DNA of 64,000 nt from Vreelandella sp042466685. GTDB taxonomy: Bacteria; Pseudomonadota; Gammaproteobacteria; Pseudomonadales; Halomonadaceae. Made by a program: the position numbers and the translations under genes. Below are positions 33,386 through 43,800 of the stretch, piece by piece. Below the pieces are notes generated by a model that was not told the origin of the DNA, made no database searches, and saw only the letters and a program-made list of their open reading frames with translations. The stretch spans positions 3,844,001-3,908,000 of the forward strand of contig NZ_CP170448.1 of NCBI RefSeq assembly GCF_042466685.1, in the 5' to 3' direction. Position 1 is the stretch's first letter, and each line of letters opens with the position of its first letter.

Positions 33386-36300
33386 TCGCACTCTCGTTAT
33401 CCTGATGGGTCGTTTCATCGGCCCAATAGGGTTGCTCTGTACGGGTAAAGTCTGGGATTAATGGATTCCCGCTGGCCGTTTGGGTCGGCTTAGGCGCTGG
33501 TAACATTCGCGGTAGCTCGACGCTATTTTGATTTTCGTTTTGGCGCTGCCACTGCACACGTACTTTTAGTTTATGTTGGGTACGCTGCTCACGACTCCGC
33601 CATGACCCCGGCTGGGTAGTAGTCGCAGGGGTATAAAGATAGTATTCACGGCCATCCGTTGTGCTACGTTCAAATAACGGCTGTACTACATCGCCCAGTT
33701 CTTTACCGTCCTCTATCCACTGAGAGTACCCATCCTTACGGAATTCATGTTTGTATTCGGTGGTTTGCTCAAACCTGAAGTGGGCGATCTGCTCCCAACC
33801 AGGCGCCAAACCAGGCAGGTTACTGTTGACCACCACCCGCGTGTTGGCGATGGGGCCAGAAAAACGGCTGGCGGCCTGCTCGGCAATCAGGTTTTCAGCG
33901 TGGGTAGGGGAAGGCGGCTGACTGAGGATGCCAATGGCAGGCCGCTGCTCGCCATCGGCAGCAACCATTTCGGCGGTCATTGCACCAATAGGCTCTACGC
34001 GGATACGAATATTGGCAAACAGGCTCACCAACCGCTCAAACGCATCTGCCGGGTCATTGCGCCAATCGTAGCGGCTATTGGTGCCAAAGGGCCCCAGCCG
34101 CAGCCACTCCTCAATATCGTTATCCGTTAACTTGATTGCAATTAAAGTTGCGGCCAGAGAGAGACCTAGCGCAACCCAGCCCACCGGCCCTAGCCCCAAC
34201 CATAACGGGCTGGTTTTAAATAGCGCGCTGCCGGCGACCACTAAGCTACTTATAGACGCTATGCTTAGTGCGATACCCGCGCCTATGTTGCCATGCTGGA
34301 ATCGATTCCAGGCATCCCAAGCCAGCAGTGCTGAACTAGCGGCACCAGCAAGTACACCTGCAAAATTGACAATGGCTATAGTGCCTTTTAGCTGTGTGCC
34401 TAGAGTCGCTAATACACTAGACTGAGAACGTATAAGCGCCTCTCCTAAGTTAATGTGGCGGCTAATGGCGCGCGAACGGATCCTATGCAGCTTTTGGTGC
34501 CTTTCACCATAGAACTCCAAAGCTTTTAAAGAGGCTATTGTAATATCGATAGCGGCACTTCCAAATCCCATTGAACTTCTAAGGTTAGAAGAGCTAATAA
34601 GAGACTTATACTCCTGCCTTAAATTAAAAAGTTCAAACGCCGAAATTAAATAGGGCAATCGCAAACTTTCAGTTGCTTTGGAGAAGCTCAGTTGATGCCG
34701 TGCTCGTCGCGATAACTGTACTGCTTTCGAATCTGCTTCTGCCACCAGCACGGTGAGGTGTTGCTGCCCGGCAGCTTCTGCCGCGGAGGCCAAACGCCGC
34801 GCCTGGCTTGGGGTCAGTGTTTTACCCGACGCATCACGCACCGCGCTTTCAAAACTTTGCCGTGCCTGTGCTTGCGCCCCCTGCTGGGTAGCAGCACGTT
34901 CCTGGGCCGTTAAGCCGTTATGTAGCTGGCCCGCATTGTCTTTCACCCCGAGAATCACAATATCTTCACGTATAACGCCGCGGGTAGCTGTCAATTGGCC
35001 ATACAGCTCTGGAAAACCGACGCGCGCTAATCGTGCAACAGGCAGCATCATGGCCTGTTGAGCACTTTGATCAAACAGCACTTCCACTTGCTCAGCCAAC
35101 CGCCCGAACAGTAAATCGACTACTCCGCCCCAGCGTTTTAGCTCAGAGCTTAACAAGGTTTCTCCGCCATCACTGGCTAACGCTGCCAGCCATGCAGTTT
35201 CCAATAGCTGTACATCATCATCTTCTGTGGGCGGGTCAAGCAGGTGCTGTTCTGATATCGCCTTCAGCCTGATTAGGCCGTCGCCTCGGTTTTCATCCTC
35301 TTCCGGCTCTTCTGGTAACGATAGCGGCGCGTTTAAGGGGGTGCTTTCATCGCTAGGGAACAGCATGGCATGCAGCGCGTAATTGCTATTGTCACTTAGA
35401 ATATTGACCAATAGCTGCTGCGCACGTGATAGTGCGGTGGGCGTTGAGTCATTCAGCGAATCAGCCCGCTCTGCGCTTTCACGCAAGCCTTCCAGCAAGT
35501 CAAGGGTAAGCGAATATGCCCCAATGTAATCGTGCCCCTCAAGGCTTAAAAGATCGGCAAGTACCGCTGTGCCTGGGCGGCTGAGTAGAAGAGAAGAAAG
35601 CCGTTGCTGGTAAGCATCAAACTGGTAGCGTGCCAGCGCTCTGTGGGAGCCACGTAAAATGCGATGAAGCTCCCCCGTATCACTTAAGTCGGCTTTATCA
35701 GCAAATCGGTTGAGGGGGTTGGTTTCTCCTGAACTGTTCTGCTGTTTCAGAATCGTTTGATTGACCAACGCAGCACATTCATAAAGCTCATCTTCTGCCG
35801 CTAGTGATGGAATTTGCTGTAGATACCCTAAGCTGGATTGGGTTCCGCGCATGGCATGGCGCAATTCAAACAGCGTGTCTTGAATCACTAATCCAGGAAT
35901 ATTGCGCTCTGCTATATCACTTAAGCAGCTGGAGGTACTCCCCAGCGACTCCTGCCAGATACTGTCAGCTTCTTCATCCTCGCCTTCTTGTTGCAAACGC
36001 GCGCTAAGAGCTGCCAACCGTGCGGACGACTGCAGATAGAGCGGAGATGAAGACTGGCCTTGATCACGCGCCATTTCAGCATCAGCCGATGCGCGTGCCT
36101 GTTCTCCCCCCGCGTCAAATACCTCCAGCTCTTGAGTCGCTTGATCGCGTAACTGTTGCAGCAAACTGCCTTCAAGGTCACTGGTCAGCTGGCTCGGAAA
36201 AGCAATATTTTCTTCTAAGAAAGGTAAACGCAAACGCTGTTCGCTGTCTCCTTCAAGCAGGTAGAGCATACCTAAAGAGGGAAAATTGTTGCTACTCGAT

Positions 36301-37007
36301 AAATTAATTGATTGGCACCGCGTTAAAAGCGCCTGTTGATCTGTTTCTAAGTAATTTAAACGGGCGGCAGACAACTGCACTTCAGAAAAGGCAACGCGCA
36401 GTTGACCATCAATGGCCCGCTCTTCCTGGCGGTACGGAAGCCAGACTTCCTCTAGCGGAACACCAACAGCAGGCCGACGATCCTGTTGATATTGTCCCTG
36501 CTCATTGCGATGCTCCGCCACATGGATATCACGAAATTCTAATTTGCTCTCCTCATCATTGGCGCTTACCTCCAGCTCACGCCATAACGTCTCTTCAAAG
36601 TAAATATAGAGATAGCCAGAGCGTAGAGGTAAAGCATGCCGCGTATCGCCAGTCACCTCTTGAAACAATGCCATAGGCATTACTGGTTGGATGATATTGT
36701 CTTGATAACGGGGCTTGCGCTCATTTTTATAAAGCCACTTCAACAGGGGCAGCTTGATTGGCTCGCCTGCTTCAGTGGCAATATGGAGCTGTGCATCCAC
36801 ACGCTGTAGACCTTGCCAACACCATTTGTGCAGGACACTTGTTGGATCGGAAAGCTCTTCTGTTTCTGCCTCGCCAAAATCGTCTAGGGGTTCGCCGCTA
36901 TGCTGATTGACGATAACGATCTCATGCCCTTCCGGATGATCTTTACCCATTACCTGAATAAATAGCTTTTCACCCTCACAGGCCGGGTTACCCAATACAC
37001 CACTCAT
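33378..37007 (-). CDS. VasX-like T6SS membrane-targeting effector
   Basis: A 1209-residue protein. The N-terminal ~200 residues resemble the VasX N-terminal region (LPLRSGYLYIYFEETLWRELEV). A long helical, Gln/Glu/Ala-rich middle follows. At about 870-960 three hydrophobic helices (IVNFAGVLAGAASSALLAW, AGIALSIASISSLVVAGSA, GPVGWVALGLSLAATLIAI) are followed by DNDIEEWLRLGPFG, a pattern of VasX/BTH_I2691-type colicin-like effectors. The last ~195 residues form a soluble domain that is duplicated in the array. It starts with an ATGA overlap from the DUF4123 gene. It probably permeabilises the inner membrane of neighbouring cells. V. cholerae VasX is the precedent; recognition here is by pattern and synteny. 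Confidence 0.8.
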   Translation of the reverse strand: MSGVLGNPACEGEKLFIQVMGKDHPEGHEIVIVNQHSGEPLDDFGEAETEELSDPTSVLHKWCWQGLQRVDAQLHIATEAGEPIKLPLLKWLYKNERKPRYQDNIIQPVMPMALFQEVTGDTRHALPLRSGYLYIYFEETLWRELEVSANDEESKLEFRDIHVAEHRNEQGQYQQDRRPAVGVPLEEVWLPYRQEERAIDGQLRVAFSEVQLSAARLNYLETDQQALLTRCQSINLSSSNNFPSLGMLYLLEGDSEQRLRLPFLEENIAFPSQLTSDLEGSLLQQLRDQATQELEVFDAGGEQARASADAEMARDQGQSSSPLYLQSSARLAALSARLQQEGEDEEADSIWQESLGSTSSCLSDIAERNIPGLVIQDTLFELRHAMRGTQSSLGYLQQIPSLAAEDELYECAALVNQTILKQQNSSGETNPLNRFADKADLSDTGELHRILRGSHRALARYQFDAYQQRLSSLLLSRPGTAVLADLLSLEGHDYIGAYSLTLDLLEGLRESAERADSLNDSTPTALSRAQQLLVNILSDNSNYALHAMLFPSDESTPLNAPLSLPEEPEEDENRGDGLIRLKAISEQHLLDPPTEDDDVQLLETAWLAALASDGGETLLSSELKRWGGVVDLLFGRLAEQVEVLFDQSAQQAMMLPVARLARVGFPELYGQLTATRGVIREDIVILGVKDNAGQLHNGLTAQERAATQQGAQAQARQSFESAVRDASGKTLTPSQARRLASAAEAAGQQHLTVLVAEADSKAVQLSRRARHQLSFSKATESLRLPYLISAFELFNLRQEYKSLISSSNLRSSMGFGSAAIDITIASLKALEFYGERHQKLHRIRSRAISRHINLGEALIRSQSSVLATLGTQLKGTIAIVNFAGVLAGAASSALLAWDAWNRFQHGNIGAGIALSIASISSLVVAGSALFKTSPLWLGLGPVGWVALGLSLAATLIAIKLTDNDIEEWLRLGPFGTNSRYDWRNDPADAFERLVSLFANIRIRVEPIGAMTAEMVAADGEQRPAIGILSQPPSPTHAENLIAEQAASRFSGPIANTRVVVNSNLPGLAPGWEQIAHFRFEQTTEYKHEFRKDGYSQWIEDGKELGDVVQPLFERSTTDGREYYLYTPATTTQPGSWRSREQRTQHKLKVRVQWQRQNENQNSVELPRMLPAPKPTQTASGNPLIPDFTRTEQPYWADETTHQDNESAND

Positions 37008-37879
37008 ACGGTGAAACTCCTGGTCTTTGACTGGGAATTATTCTCTGCACGCCGCTCGATTTCCTGCAGCCGATTAACCGCTGGCAACTTACTTACGCCT
37101 GCTAGCCATTCGCCGGGCGTTAAAGTTAGGAAAATCTCTAGCACTTTTTGCAAATGTTCGGGGGGAGGCTCAAGCCGCATAGCTGCCAACACTCGTTGGG
37201 CAAAGTAGGTAATATTTTCTTCTGAAGACTCCCTGGCTCTCTTTTGCTTAGTCCATTTACGCCAGACGGCCTGAACTAATACAAAGTTTTCCATCGCTTT
37301 TTCCTGCGATGGTGAAAGCTTGTAAGGTTCCTCATCTTTGCACTGCTCTTCTGTTCGCTGCTGGTGTGGCTGCCCCACACAGCTGTACCAGCGTTTTCCA
37401 TGCTCTGCTATCTGAACCCAGGTGCCACCGAACCAAACAACCCTTTCCAGCGGGCCGAGCCATCTATCAATCGCCGAATCCACGCTAAAAAACACGCCCG
37501 CAATACAAGGATCATAAAAGCGAAATAACGCTTTTCGATGTCCATAGAAGTGAATTTCGAGACGCTGACGAAGATGTTTAAGTACGGCTTGCTCAGTTTC
37601 CTCGCTCATTATCAAAACGCCTTGGCTAACAGCGGCATCCTGCTGTTGCGAATAGGCATGCCAAAGCGCACTTCCTCGCTCAATACGAACAACCAGAGGG
37701 CTGTATTCCTCTAGGGATGCGTATTTAGTTTCGTGGAATAAATACGCCAGTTGAGGCGATGGCTCTAACTGGTAGATGCGCTCTAACGTTTCTGGATAAC
37801 GATCTACCACCAGCCAGCAAGGCAATGCGTGGGTAGGTTCAACGTCCTCTATACGTGAAGCAGGCAGCAGCTCACTCAT
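37004..37879 (-). CDS. DUF4123 T6SS effector adaptor (VasW/Tap-like)
   Basis: A 291-residue DUF4123 protein, a chaperone that loads a specific effector onto its VgrG. Typical features are LPCWLVVDRYPE near the N-terminus, SPLVVRIERGSALWHAYSQQ, a FRFYDPCIAGVFF motif around residue 120, and an all-helical C-terminal part. It overlaps vgrG (37879-37876) and the effector (37007-37004) by four bases each, so VgrG, adaptor and effector are made together. V. cholerae VasW occupies the same place between VgrG2 and VasX. Confidence 0.88.
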   Translation of the reverse strand: MSELLPASRIEDVEPTHALPCWLVVDRYPETLERIYQLEPSPQLAYLFHETKYASLEEYSPLVVRIERGSALWHAYSQQQDAAVSQGVLIMSEETEQAVLKHLRQRLEIHFYGHRKALFRFYDPCIAGVFFSVDSAIDRWLGPLERVVWFGGTWVQIAEHGKRWYSCVGQPHQQRTEEQCKDEEPYKLSPSQEKAMENFVLVQAVWRKWTKQKRARESSEENITYFAQRVLAAMRLEPPPEHLQKVLEIFLTLTPGEWLAGVSKLPAVNRLQEIERRAENNSQSKTRSFTV

Positions 37880-39969
37880 GCTGCTGTTCCTCCTTCGTCA
37901 CATGGGCAATCTTTACCTAGCGGGCACGGCCCACCATTCGACGGTTTCTGGCAAAGCTCTACTAATGGTTGATGCTCGACCATTGCCTGCTCTAAGCGAT
38001 GCCCCACAATAGGCCCCATAGTGGCATCTTCATGCACCTCCGCCGTCGCACGCCCTGCTAGTAAAGGGCTTTCCACCGCCTGCCCGCTCCCCGAACCGGG
38101 ACTCCCCCCAGAGTTAATCTTGACCTGCGGGCCGACGATGGTGACGCCGCTGGGGTCTATTTTCAGGAAGCTGCCGCCTGCTTTTAGGGTGATTTCCGCA
38201 CCTGCTTCGATCACCACCTTCATGCCCGCTTTGTGATGAATTTCTTGCCCTGCTTCCAGTAACTGCGCCTGGCCGACTTTCTCATGGCGGGTGCCATCGA
38301 TCATCAGGTGGTCGTCGCCATCTACTTGGGTGTGGCGGTTGTTATGTACGGTGTGGTGATCGTCGTTGTCGATCTCGCTGATGCGGTCGTTGTGCACCTT
38401 GAGGTGGCTGTCGTTGCGGATCTCTTCGGTGCGGTCGTTAAGCGTTAATAGCTCCAGGTCTTTCTGGGCGTGGAGCCAGATCTGCTCTTCGCCTGCTTCG
38501 TCTTCAAAGCGCAGCTCGTTAAAGCCTTCGGCCTTGTGGCTTTGGGTACGGATGACGGTGCGGGTTTTGTGTTCCGGCAGCGGGTAAGGCGCCGTATTCA
38601 CCGCGTGGTAGGTGCGCCCGGTGACCAGCGGCTGATCGGGGTCGCCCTCTAAAAACGAGATAATCACTTCATGACCAATACGCGGAATGGCGATACTGCC
38701 GTAGCCGCCACCTGCCCAGCCCTGGGCAACCCGCACCCAGCAGCTGGCGGTGTCGTTGGGTTCTGCGTAGCGATCCCAGGGGAACTGTACCTTGACCCGG
38801 CCGTGTTCGTCGCAGTGGATCTCTTCGCCTTCGGGGCCGACAACAAAAGCGACCTGGGGACCATCGACCCGGGGTTTGGGATTGGCGGTGGCGCGCCAGG
38901 GCGTATCGCCGGGGATAAGAGTGACCTGGTTGTAATAACGCGTCATGCCGCTCGCATCACTGTGCGTCATTCCATCCTCTTCCAGCGCCTGGGGTTGCTC
39001 GCCGAAGTGATGCACTTCAATGGCTTGCCAGTCGCGATTCAGGCTATCGCTGTCATGATCCATCAACGTAAAGCGCAGGCCGGGGGCCAGTTCGGGGAGG
39101 TCGCTTTCGGCGCTGGCGGTCATCGCTTCGCGGCGTAGCTGCTCCAGGCGAATACGGGTAAACGGTTGGCCGGAGGCGTCCTGCTTATAGCGGCCAGGGT
39201 AGTCGTAGTGTTCGTAGTCCGCGTTTTGACCATGGGCTTCTACGTCGCGCCCCAGGTGGTCATGCAACTGCGCATAAGCGGGGTTTTTAAAGCTGTACTC
39301 TTTCAGCGTGGCGGACGCGGTCGCCACACGGGCGGTATGGCTGAGTTTGCGCACATGGCGGCTGGGGGCGGTGCCGCCTGCACGGCTGTGGTAAGTGCGT
39401 TCGCCGAGGTTGGTCAGTACCTGCGGGTCGTCGGCGAAGATCAGCCGATGGCTACCCTCTGCAAATTCATGGAAGTAAAACAGGCCCTCTTCGGCGGCCA
39501 GGCGCTCGATAAAGGTGAGGTCGGTTTCACGGTACTGGACGCAGTACTCACGCTCGGCTAGGTCGCGGTTTACCGAAAATCCCACATCGGTAATCCCCCG
39601 CTCATCGCACAGGGTATTAATGATGGTGAGCGGATCGACCTTTTGGAAAATACGCGAGTTCTGACGCAGTGAAAGCCGCCAGAGCGCTGGGCGCAGCACC
39701 AGCGAGTAGAAGGTACGGCGATGGCCGCGGTCACCCTGGCCAAACTCGCTGACGATACCGTGCACTCGGCGCAGCGGTTCGCCATCCTGCCAGATAGTCA
39801 GTTCCGCCTCACGATCCAGCAGCTCCGCGGCGTCCAGGCTGCCATCACGGCTGGCTAGATTGAGCACCAGCTCAAAGGGTTGGGAGAGCACTTCGCGATG
39901 AGTGAAGTCGATCACCGCGATATCCTCAACGCCGGGGAGTGTTAACGTGAATTGTAGCCCCGTGGTCAT
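37876..39969 (-). CDS. vgrG: T6SS spike protein VgrG
   Basis: A 697-residue spike protein, homologue of phage gp27-gp5, that sits on the Hcp tube and carries the effector. The gp27-like part (HREVLSQPFELVLNLASRD, YCVQYRETDLTFIERLAAEEGLFYFHE) precedes the OB-fold (RVKVQFPWDRYAEPNDTASCWVRVAQGWAG) and a beta-helix with repeated HTQVDGDDHLMIDGTRHEKVG-like units. The extension after about residue 610 ends with a cysteine cluster (CQKPSNGGPCPLGKDCPCD), perhaps a metal site or adaptor-binding tail. ATG 39969 (MTTGLQFTL) follows GGGGAGGG and lies one base after the PAAR stop. Confidence 0.95.
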   Translation of the reverse strand: MTTGLQFTLTLPGVEDIAVIDFTHREVLSQPFELVLNLASRDGSLDAAELLDREAELTIWQDGEPLRRVHGIVSEFGQGDRGHRRTFYSLVLRPALWRLSLRQNSRIFQKVDPLTIINTLCDERGITDVGFSVNRDLAEREYCVQYRETDLTFIERLAAEEGLFYFHEFAEGSHRLIFADDPQVLTNLGERTYHSRAGGTAPSRHVRKLSHTARVATASATLKEYSFKNPAYAQLHDHLGRDVEAHGQNADYEHYDYPGRYKQDASGQPFTRIRLEQLRREAMTASAESDLPELAPGLRFTLMDHDSDSLNRDWQAIEVHHFGEQPQALEEDGMTHSDASGMTRYYNQVTLIPGDTPWRATANPKPRVDGPQVAFVVGPEGEEIHCDEHGRVKVQFPWDRYAEPNDTASCWVRVAQGWAGGGYGSIAIPRIGHEVIISFLEGDPDQPLVTGRTYHAVNTAPYPLPEHKTRTVIRTQSHKAEGFNELRFEDEAGEEQIWLHAQKDLELLTLNDRTEEIRNDSHLKVHNDRISEIDNDDHHTVHNNRHTQVDGDDHLMIDGTRHEKVGQAQLLEAGQEIHHKAGMKVVIEAGAEITLKAGGSFLKIDPSGVTIVGPQVKINSGGSPGSGSGQAVESPLLAGRATAEVHEDATMGPIVGHRLEQAMVEHQPLVELCQKPSNGGPCPLGKDCPCDEGGTAA

Positions 39970-39970
39970 A

Positions 39971-40258
39971 TCAACTTCCCTCCCCTGAACCAGAGCCAAT
40001 CACTACACCGCCGCAATCCACCGAGTGGCCCGTGAGGGCAGCCGGTTTGCCGTCGATTAAAATCGTGCTTGAACCCTGCGCGATGGCACGTGGGTGAGGC
40101 GGATGTTTGGGTTTATCATGCGGCGCCAGGGGGTCTCCCACGCGGGCAACCGGCTTGCCGTCCATCATCACCGTGCCACTGCCTGCCGTGACCGGTGTCG
40201 CTGGAAAGCCATCGTGGTCGGTGCCCATATCACCCACTAATACAAACTTCTGGCCCAT
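39971..40258 (-). CDS. PAAR-domain spike tip protein
   Basis: A 95-residue protein that caps VgrG with a sharp zinc-containing cone. Repeated PAAR-type elements are seen (GSGTVMMDGKPVARVGDPLAPH, GSSTILIDGKPAALTGHSVDCGG), with histidines and a cysteine in the expected metal-binding places. No toxin extension. It is next to vgrG with a one-base gap, and AAGGAG lies nine bases before the ATG. Confidence 0.92.
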   Translation of the reverse strand: MGQKFVLVGDMGTDHDGFPATPVTAGSGTVMMDGKPVARVGDPLAPHDKPKHPPHPRAIAQGSSTILIDGKPAALTGHSVDCGGVVIGSGSGEGS

Positions 40259-40299
40259 TGTTCATACTCCTTTATTGCGGTTCCGCTTACTCATCCCAC

Positions 40300-40887
40300 C
40301 TATTCATCCCACTTGGCGGGCGCTTCATAGCTGGCAACATCAAAAGCGTCTACGAATTGTCGGCTAAAACCTGCCGCTTCAAGACTATCAATTGCCGAGT
40401 GGCAGGCGAGTGGCAGGCGTGTTTGCAGCGGCACACCATTCAGGCTACGACGCACCGCCATCAGCAGCCGTGTGCCGTGACCACTGCCTTTCCACTCCTG
40501 ACCGATGTAGAAAAAGCGCAGTTGCCAAGCCGCTTCATCATCTGGCCGACAGGCGAGTACCATGCCGAGCGGCGGCCCTTCCCCATGGCGTAGGGCCAAC
40601 AAACGCCCCTGCCAGTGGGCTACCTGCCCCTCTTCCCGCTGCAGCCACAGGCCGCGATGAACGGTGAATTCCAGCGCCCGGCGCAGGGTTTCCAGCACGC
40701 TGCTGTCACGGAGTACCCAAGGAGAGTGCCCCTTAGCGTCGGCGCGGTAGACGGCCTCGATAAAATTATCGATATCCTCTTCGCGTGCGTCTTCTAATGG
40801 ACGGGAACGCTTTGCTGCGTGTCGCCTCTGACGCGCAGCAGGCTGGGACGAGTCCGAACTAAATAGACGCTTAAGTTTGGTCAGCAT
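40300..40887 (-). CDS. GNAT-like acetyltransferase-fold protein in the T6SS cluster
   Basis: A 195-residue protein with a basic N-terminus (KRLFSSDSSQPAARQRRHAAKR) and a GNAT-like domain. WKGSGHGTRLLMAVRRSL is a plausible acyl-CoA pyrophosphate-binding motif, and LRFFYIGQEW precedes it as in GNAT strand 4. The start at 40887 (GAGGTGG upstream) lies inside the end of tssM, a 17-base overlap suggesting coupling. A GNAT gene is not a core T6SS part. It might modify an apparatus protein or be cargo; its substrate cannot be told. Confidence 0.65.
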   Translation of the reverse strand: MLTKLKRLFSSDSSQPAARQRRHAAKRSRPLEDAREEDIDNFIEAVYRADAKGHSPWVLRDSSVLETLRRALEFTVHRGLWLQREEGQVAHWQGRLLALRHGEGPPLGMVLACRPDDEAAWQLRFFYIGQEWKGSGHGTRLLMAVRRSLNGVPLQTRLPLACHSAIDSLEAAGFSRQFVDAFDVASYEAPAKWDE

Positions 40888-43800
40888 TGCCACCTCGTTC
40901 TGCGTAGAGTGCTGACGGCAGTTGGAACCCCGATGCCAGTGGGCGCGTAAAGGGGTTCGGCGCGCCGCTGGCAAACAGGCGATAGCGCATCGTGCCGCCG
41001 TCTACATTGAAGCGCAGCTCCAGCTCTCGTTCACTAATACTGGTGATATCGGCTTGTTCCAATAACCGGAACCACGCCCAGGGGCCATCTTGGCTTACGC
41101 TGCGTGGAGAGCGGTTAATCTCACTGGGTACCATGGTGACGCGGCTTTCCGTTCCGCCGCGCAGCGTATTCGGCCAAATCATCGAAACACGCTGACTGGC
41201 ACTGTGGGCGTATTCGATCAGTTGGCCATCCACACTAATGACACTGCGCCGCTTATCGGGGCTTAGGCTAACCGGCTCAAGGGCAAACTCCACATCCAAC
41301 GCGCCGTCGCGGCTAAAGTAGGCGAGGCGGATCTGTTCGGCCTGCTGTATCGCCATGTACAGGCTATCGCGCAGCAGTGAGTTACCCTCGGCATCCACTA
41401 AGTACTCCGGGGCGCCTTCAATAAAGGGTTTTAAGCTCTCCTCATAAAAGGTGTCCAACGTGCCTTCTGGGGCAAAGAAGTCTTCAAAGTCGCTTAACGC
41501 CACTTCACGGCTGGCATTGGGAGCGAGCGGATAACGTCCCGCCAAACGCTCCTGATAAGGCCCTACAACGTCGTCTAACCAGCGGTGCTCCAAGTGGCGC
41601 GTTGCGCTCGCCATCATCAGTTGCCAGCTCTGATCGGCCAAGTCGTGCAACATGCTGCCTACCGGCTCGGGGGTGTTGTCAGCAATGCGCTGTAGGTTAT
41701 AGATCGGGTCATCACCGCGTAGCGAGAGCCGGTCTCGCACATTGATGAAAGCAGCACGGCCGGCATCACTCGACTCCTCAATCTCAAGCAAGTAGTCACG
41801 CAACGCCGTCACCGCGGTCTTGATCTCCGCCAGTGATGAGGGGTTGTCGTTACGCTCCTGCCTAAGCTGATTAATCGGCGTAAAGGGCTGCTCAATGGCT
41901 AGCGCAAGCTGGTAACGCTGGGACTGTTGCAGCGCTTTGCGTGCCTGCTCATCATCAACAGGTAGTTCAGGATAAAGACTGGTATTGCGCTCAACGGCTG
42001 CCAATAGCCGATCAAGCGGGCGCTGCGCCCCCACCAGGGCGTCGGCCACCACGATGGCTTGATGGATATCCGGCAGAGGGACGAGTTGGGTATCGCGCAG
42101 GGCGTCACGCCAGCTGACATGGTAGTCACTGACATAGTGTTCGCGCAGCGCCGTTTGCAACTGCTCCTTATCAGCCTCACTAAAGTTGATATTATCGCGC
42201 TGCCCCAGTACCCACACATCAATCAATGCCAGCTCTGTGGCCCGCTCCAGCTCTTGTAAAAAGTAGTTCTCAAAGCCATCTCGGGTAACCAGGTGGGGCA
42301 GACGAACATGCTCAGGGTCATCGTTTCGCGCCATAAACACGGTATCAAACAAGGTGCCCACGCTACGGCGTAAATCCAACGGTTCACCCTGGCGGTCACC
42401 GGCGGCTTTTAAGGCAGCGTATACACGCTCATCAATGGGTTGGCGTGAAAGCTCTTCCTGAGCTGCGTTCAAGCTGCCGCGCAGTGGCGCCATCGCCTGA
42501 GCGGGTCGCTGTTGCCCTTCTGCAATATGCCCCTCTATATCACTATGCGCCAAGGCATAGTCCAGATGGGTTAAGAGGCGCTCCTGAACCTCGCCCTGCT
42601 GAGGGAAGTAGCCTTGCCAGCGCTGGGCCATAAAGCGCTCTACTCGCTCTGGTTGACGACCGCTGGCGTCCGACATCATGCGCAGCACACGCAGCAGCGC
42701 CAGTTTCTCGTTGCTACCCTCTTCGGCGCGATTCATATCGTCCATTATGCCGATCATCAAAGCGGGCAGGAATTGATGCTCAAGCATGGCGAGGTAAGCG
42801 CGCTCAATCTGAGCACCAATGATATGGCCCTGGTACAACCCCATATCTGCAAGGTAAGGCGTGTGCGAGCGGTATTCGGAGAACGTTTCCAGCGCATAAC
42901 GCAGCCTATCTAACGGCTCTAAAAACTCATAGCCACTGGGGTCATCACTTTGAAACGCCTCGGGCTGGGTGGCTAAAAACGTTTCTGCACGCTCTTCGAC
43001 GGCGGCCAGGGACACGCTGTTCTTTTGATAGAAGTGTGCCCAGCCCCCCACCAAGCCTATGCCCATAATCAAGCACGCGGCTAAGCTGATATTGCGGGCA
43101 CGGCGACGACGCTGGGTAACTCTGGCGTTATCACCCGCCAGCCCTGCTTCGGGGTAAATGACTTTTTCAAATAATTCTTCGGTGAAGTAGAGCGCGCTGC
43201 GAGTAGCCCGATGAGCAGGCTGAACGCTGTCATCCATGCCATAACGTCGGGCAGCGGCATCGACAAAGGGATCTTCGGGAACGCCCTGCTGATACACAGA
43301 CGTAAAGTAAGTACCGCGAACCATCGCAGCGGTCGAGAAGCGGTCACTCGATAAGGCCTCGGTCAAGAAGCCGAACAGCACATCGCGTAGCCCCGCCAAT
43401 TGACGCACGAAGCGGAACACAGACTCACGCTCTTCACGGTCACGGCATTCCGACAGCATCGTCGGCATCAGCTGATTCAAACGCGCCAGCATGGCGTCAT
43501 AGTCAGCTTCAAACTCCGATTCCCACTTACCTGGTGTCTCCATCGAGGCCGGGCTAAAAGTAAACCCAAGCGGCGCACGGCGGGCCTCGCGGGAGTAGTG
43601 ACGAAAGAAGTCATCAAAGCCGTGCAGCAAATCCATTTTGCTAAACGTCACGTAAACCGGCAGCCGGGTACCGTGGCGCTCCATCAGCTCTCGCAAGCGG
43701 CTACGTAGCAGCGCAGCATAGCCCTTACGTACCGCCACTTGGGCATGGCTTAAACGGGCGAGATCCAGCACCAGCACCACACCATCCAGCGGGCGCTGGG

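Noticed and set aside
38671..39138. Open frame of 155 codons opposite vgrG, and similar long antisense frames elsewhere
   Set aside because: They are mirror frames of GC-biased real genes with established family matches on the other strand and no ribosome sites of their own.
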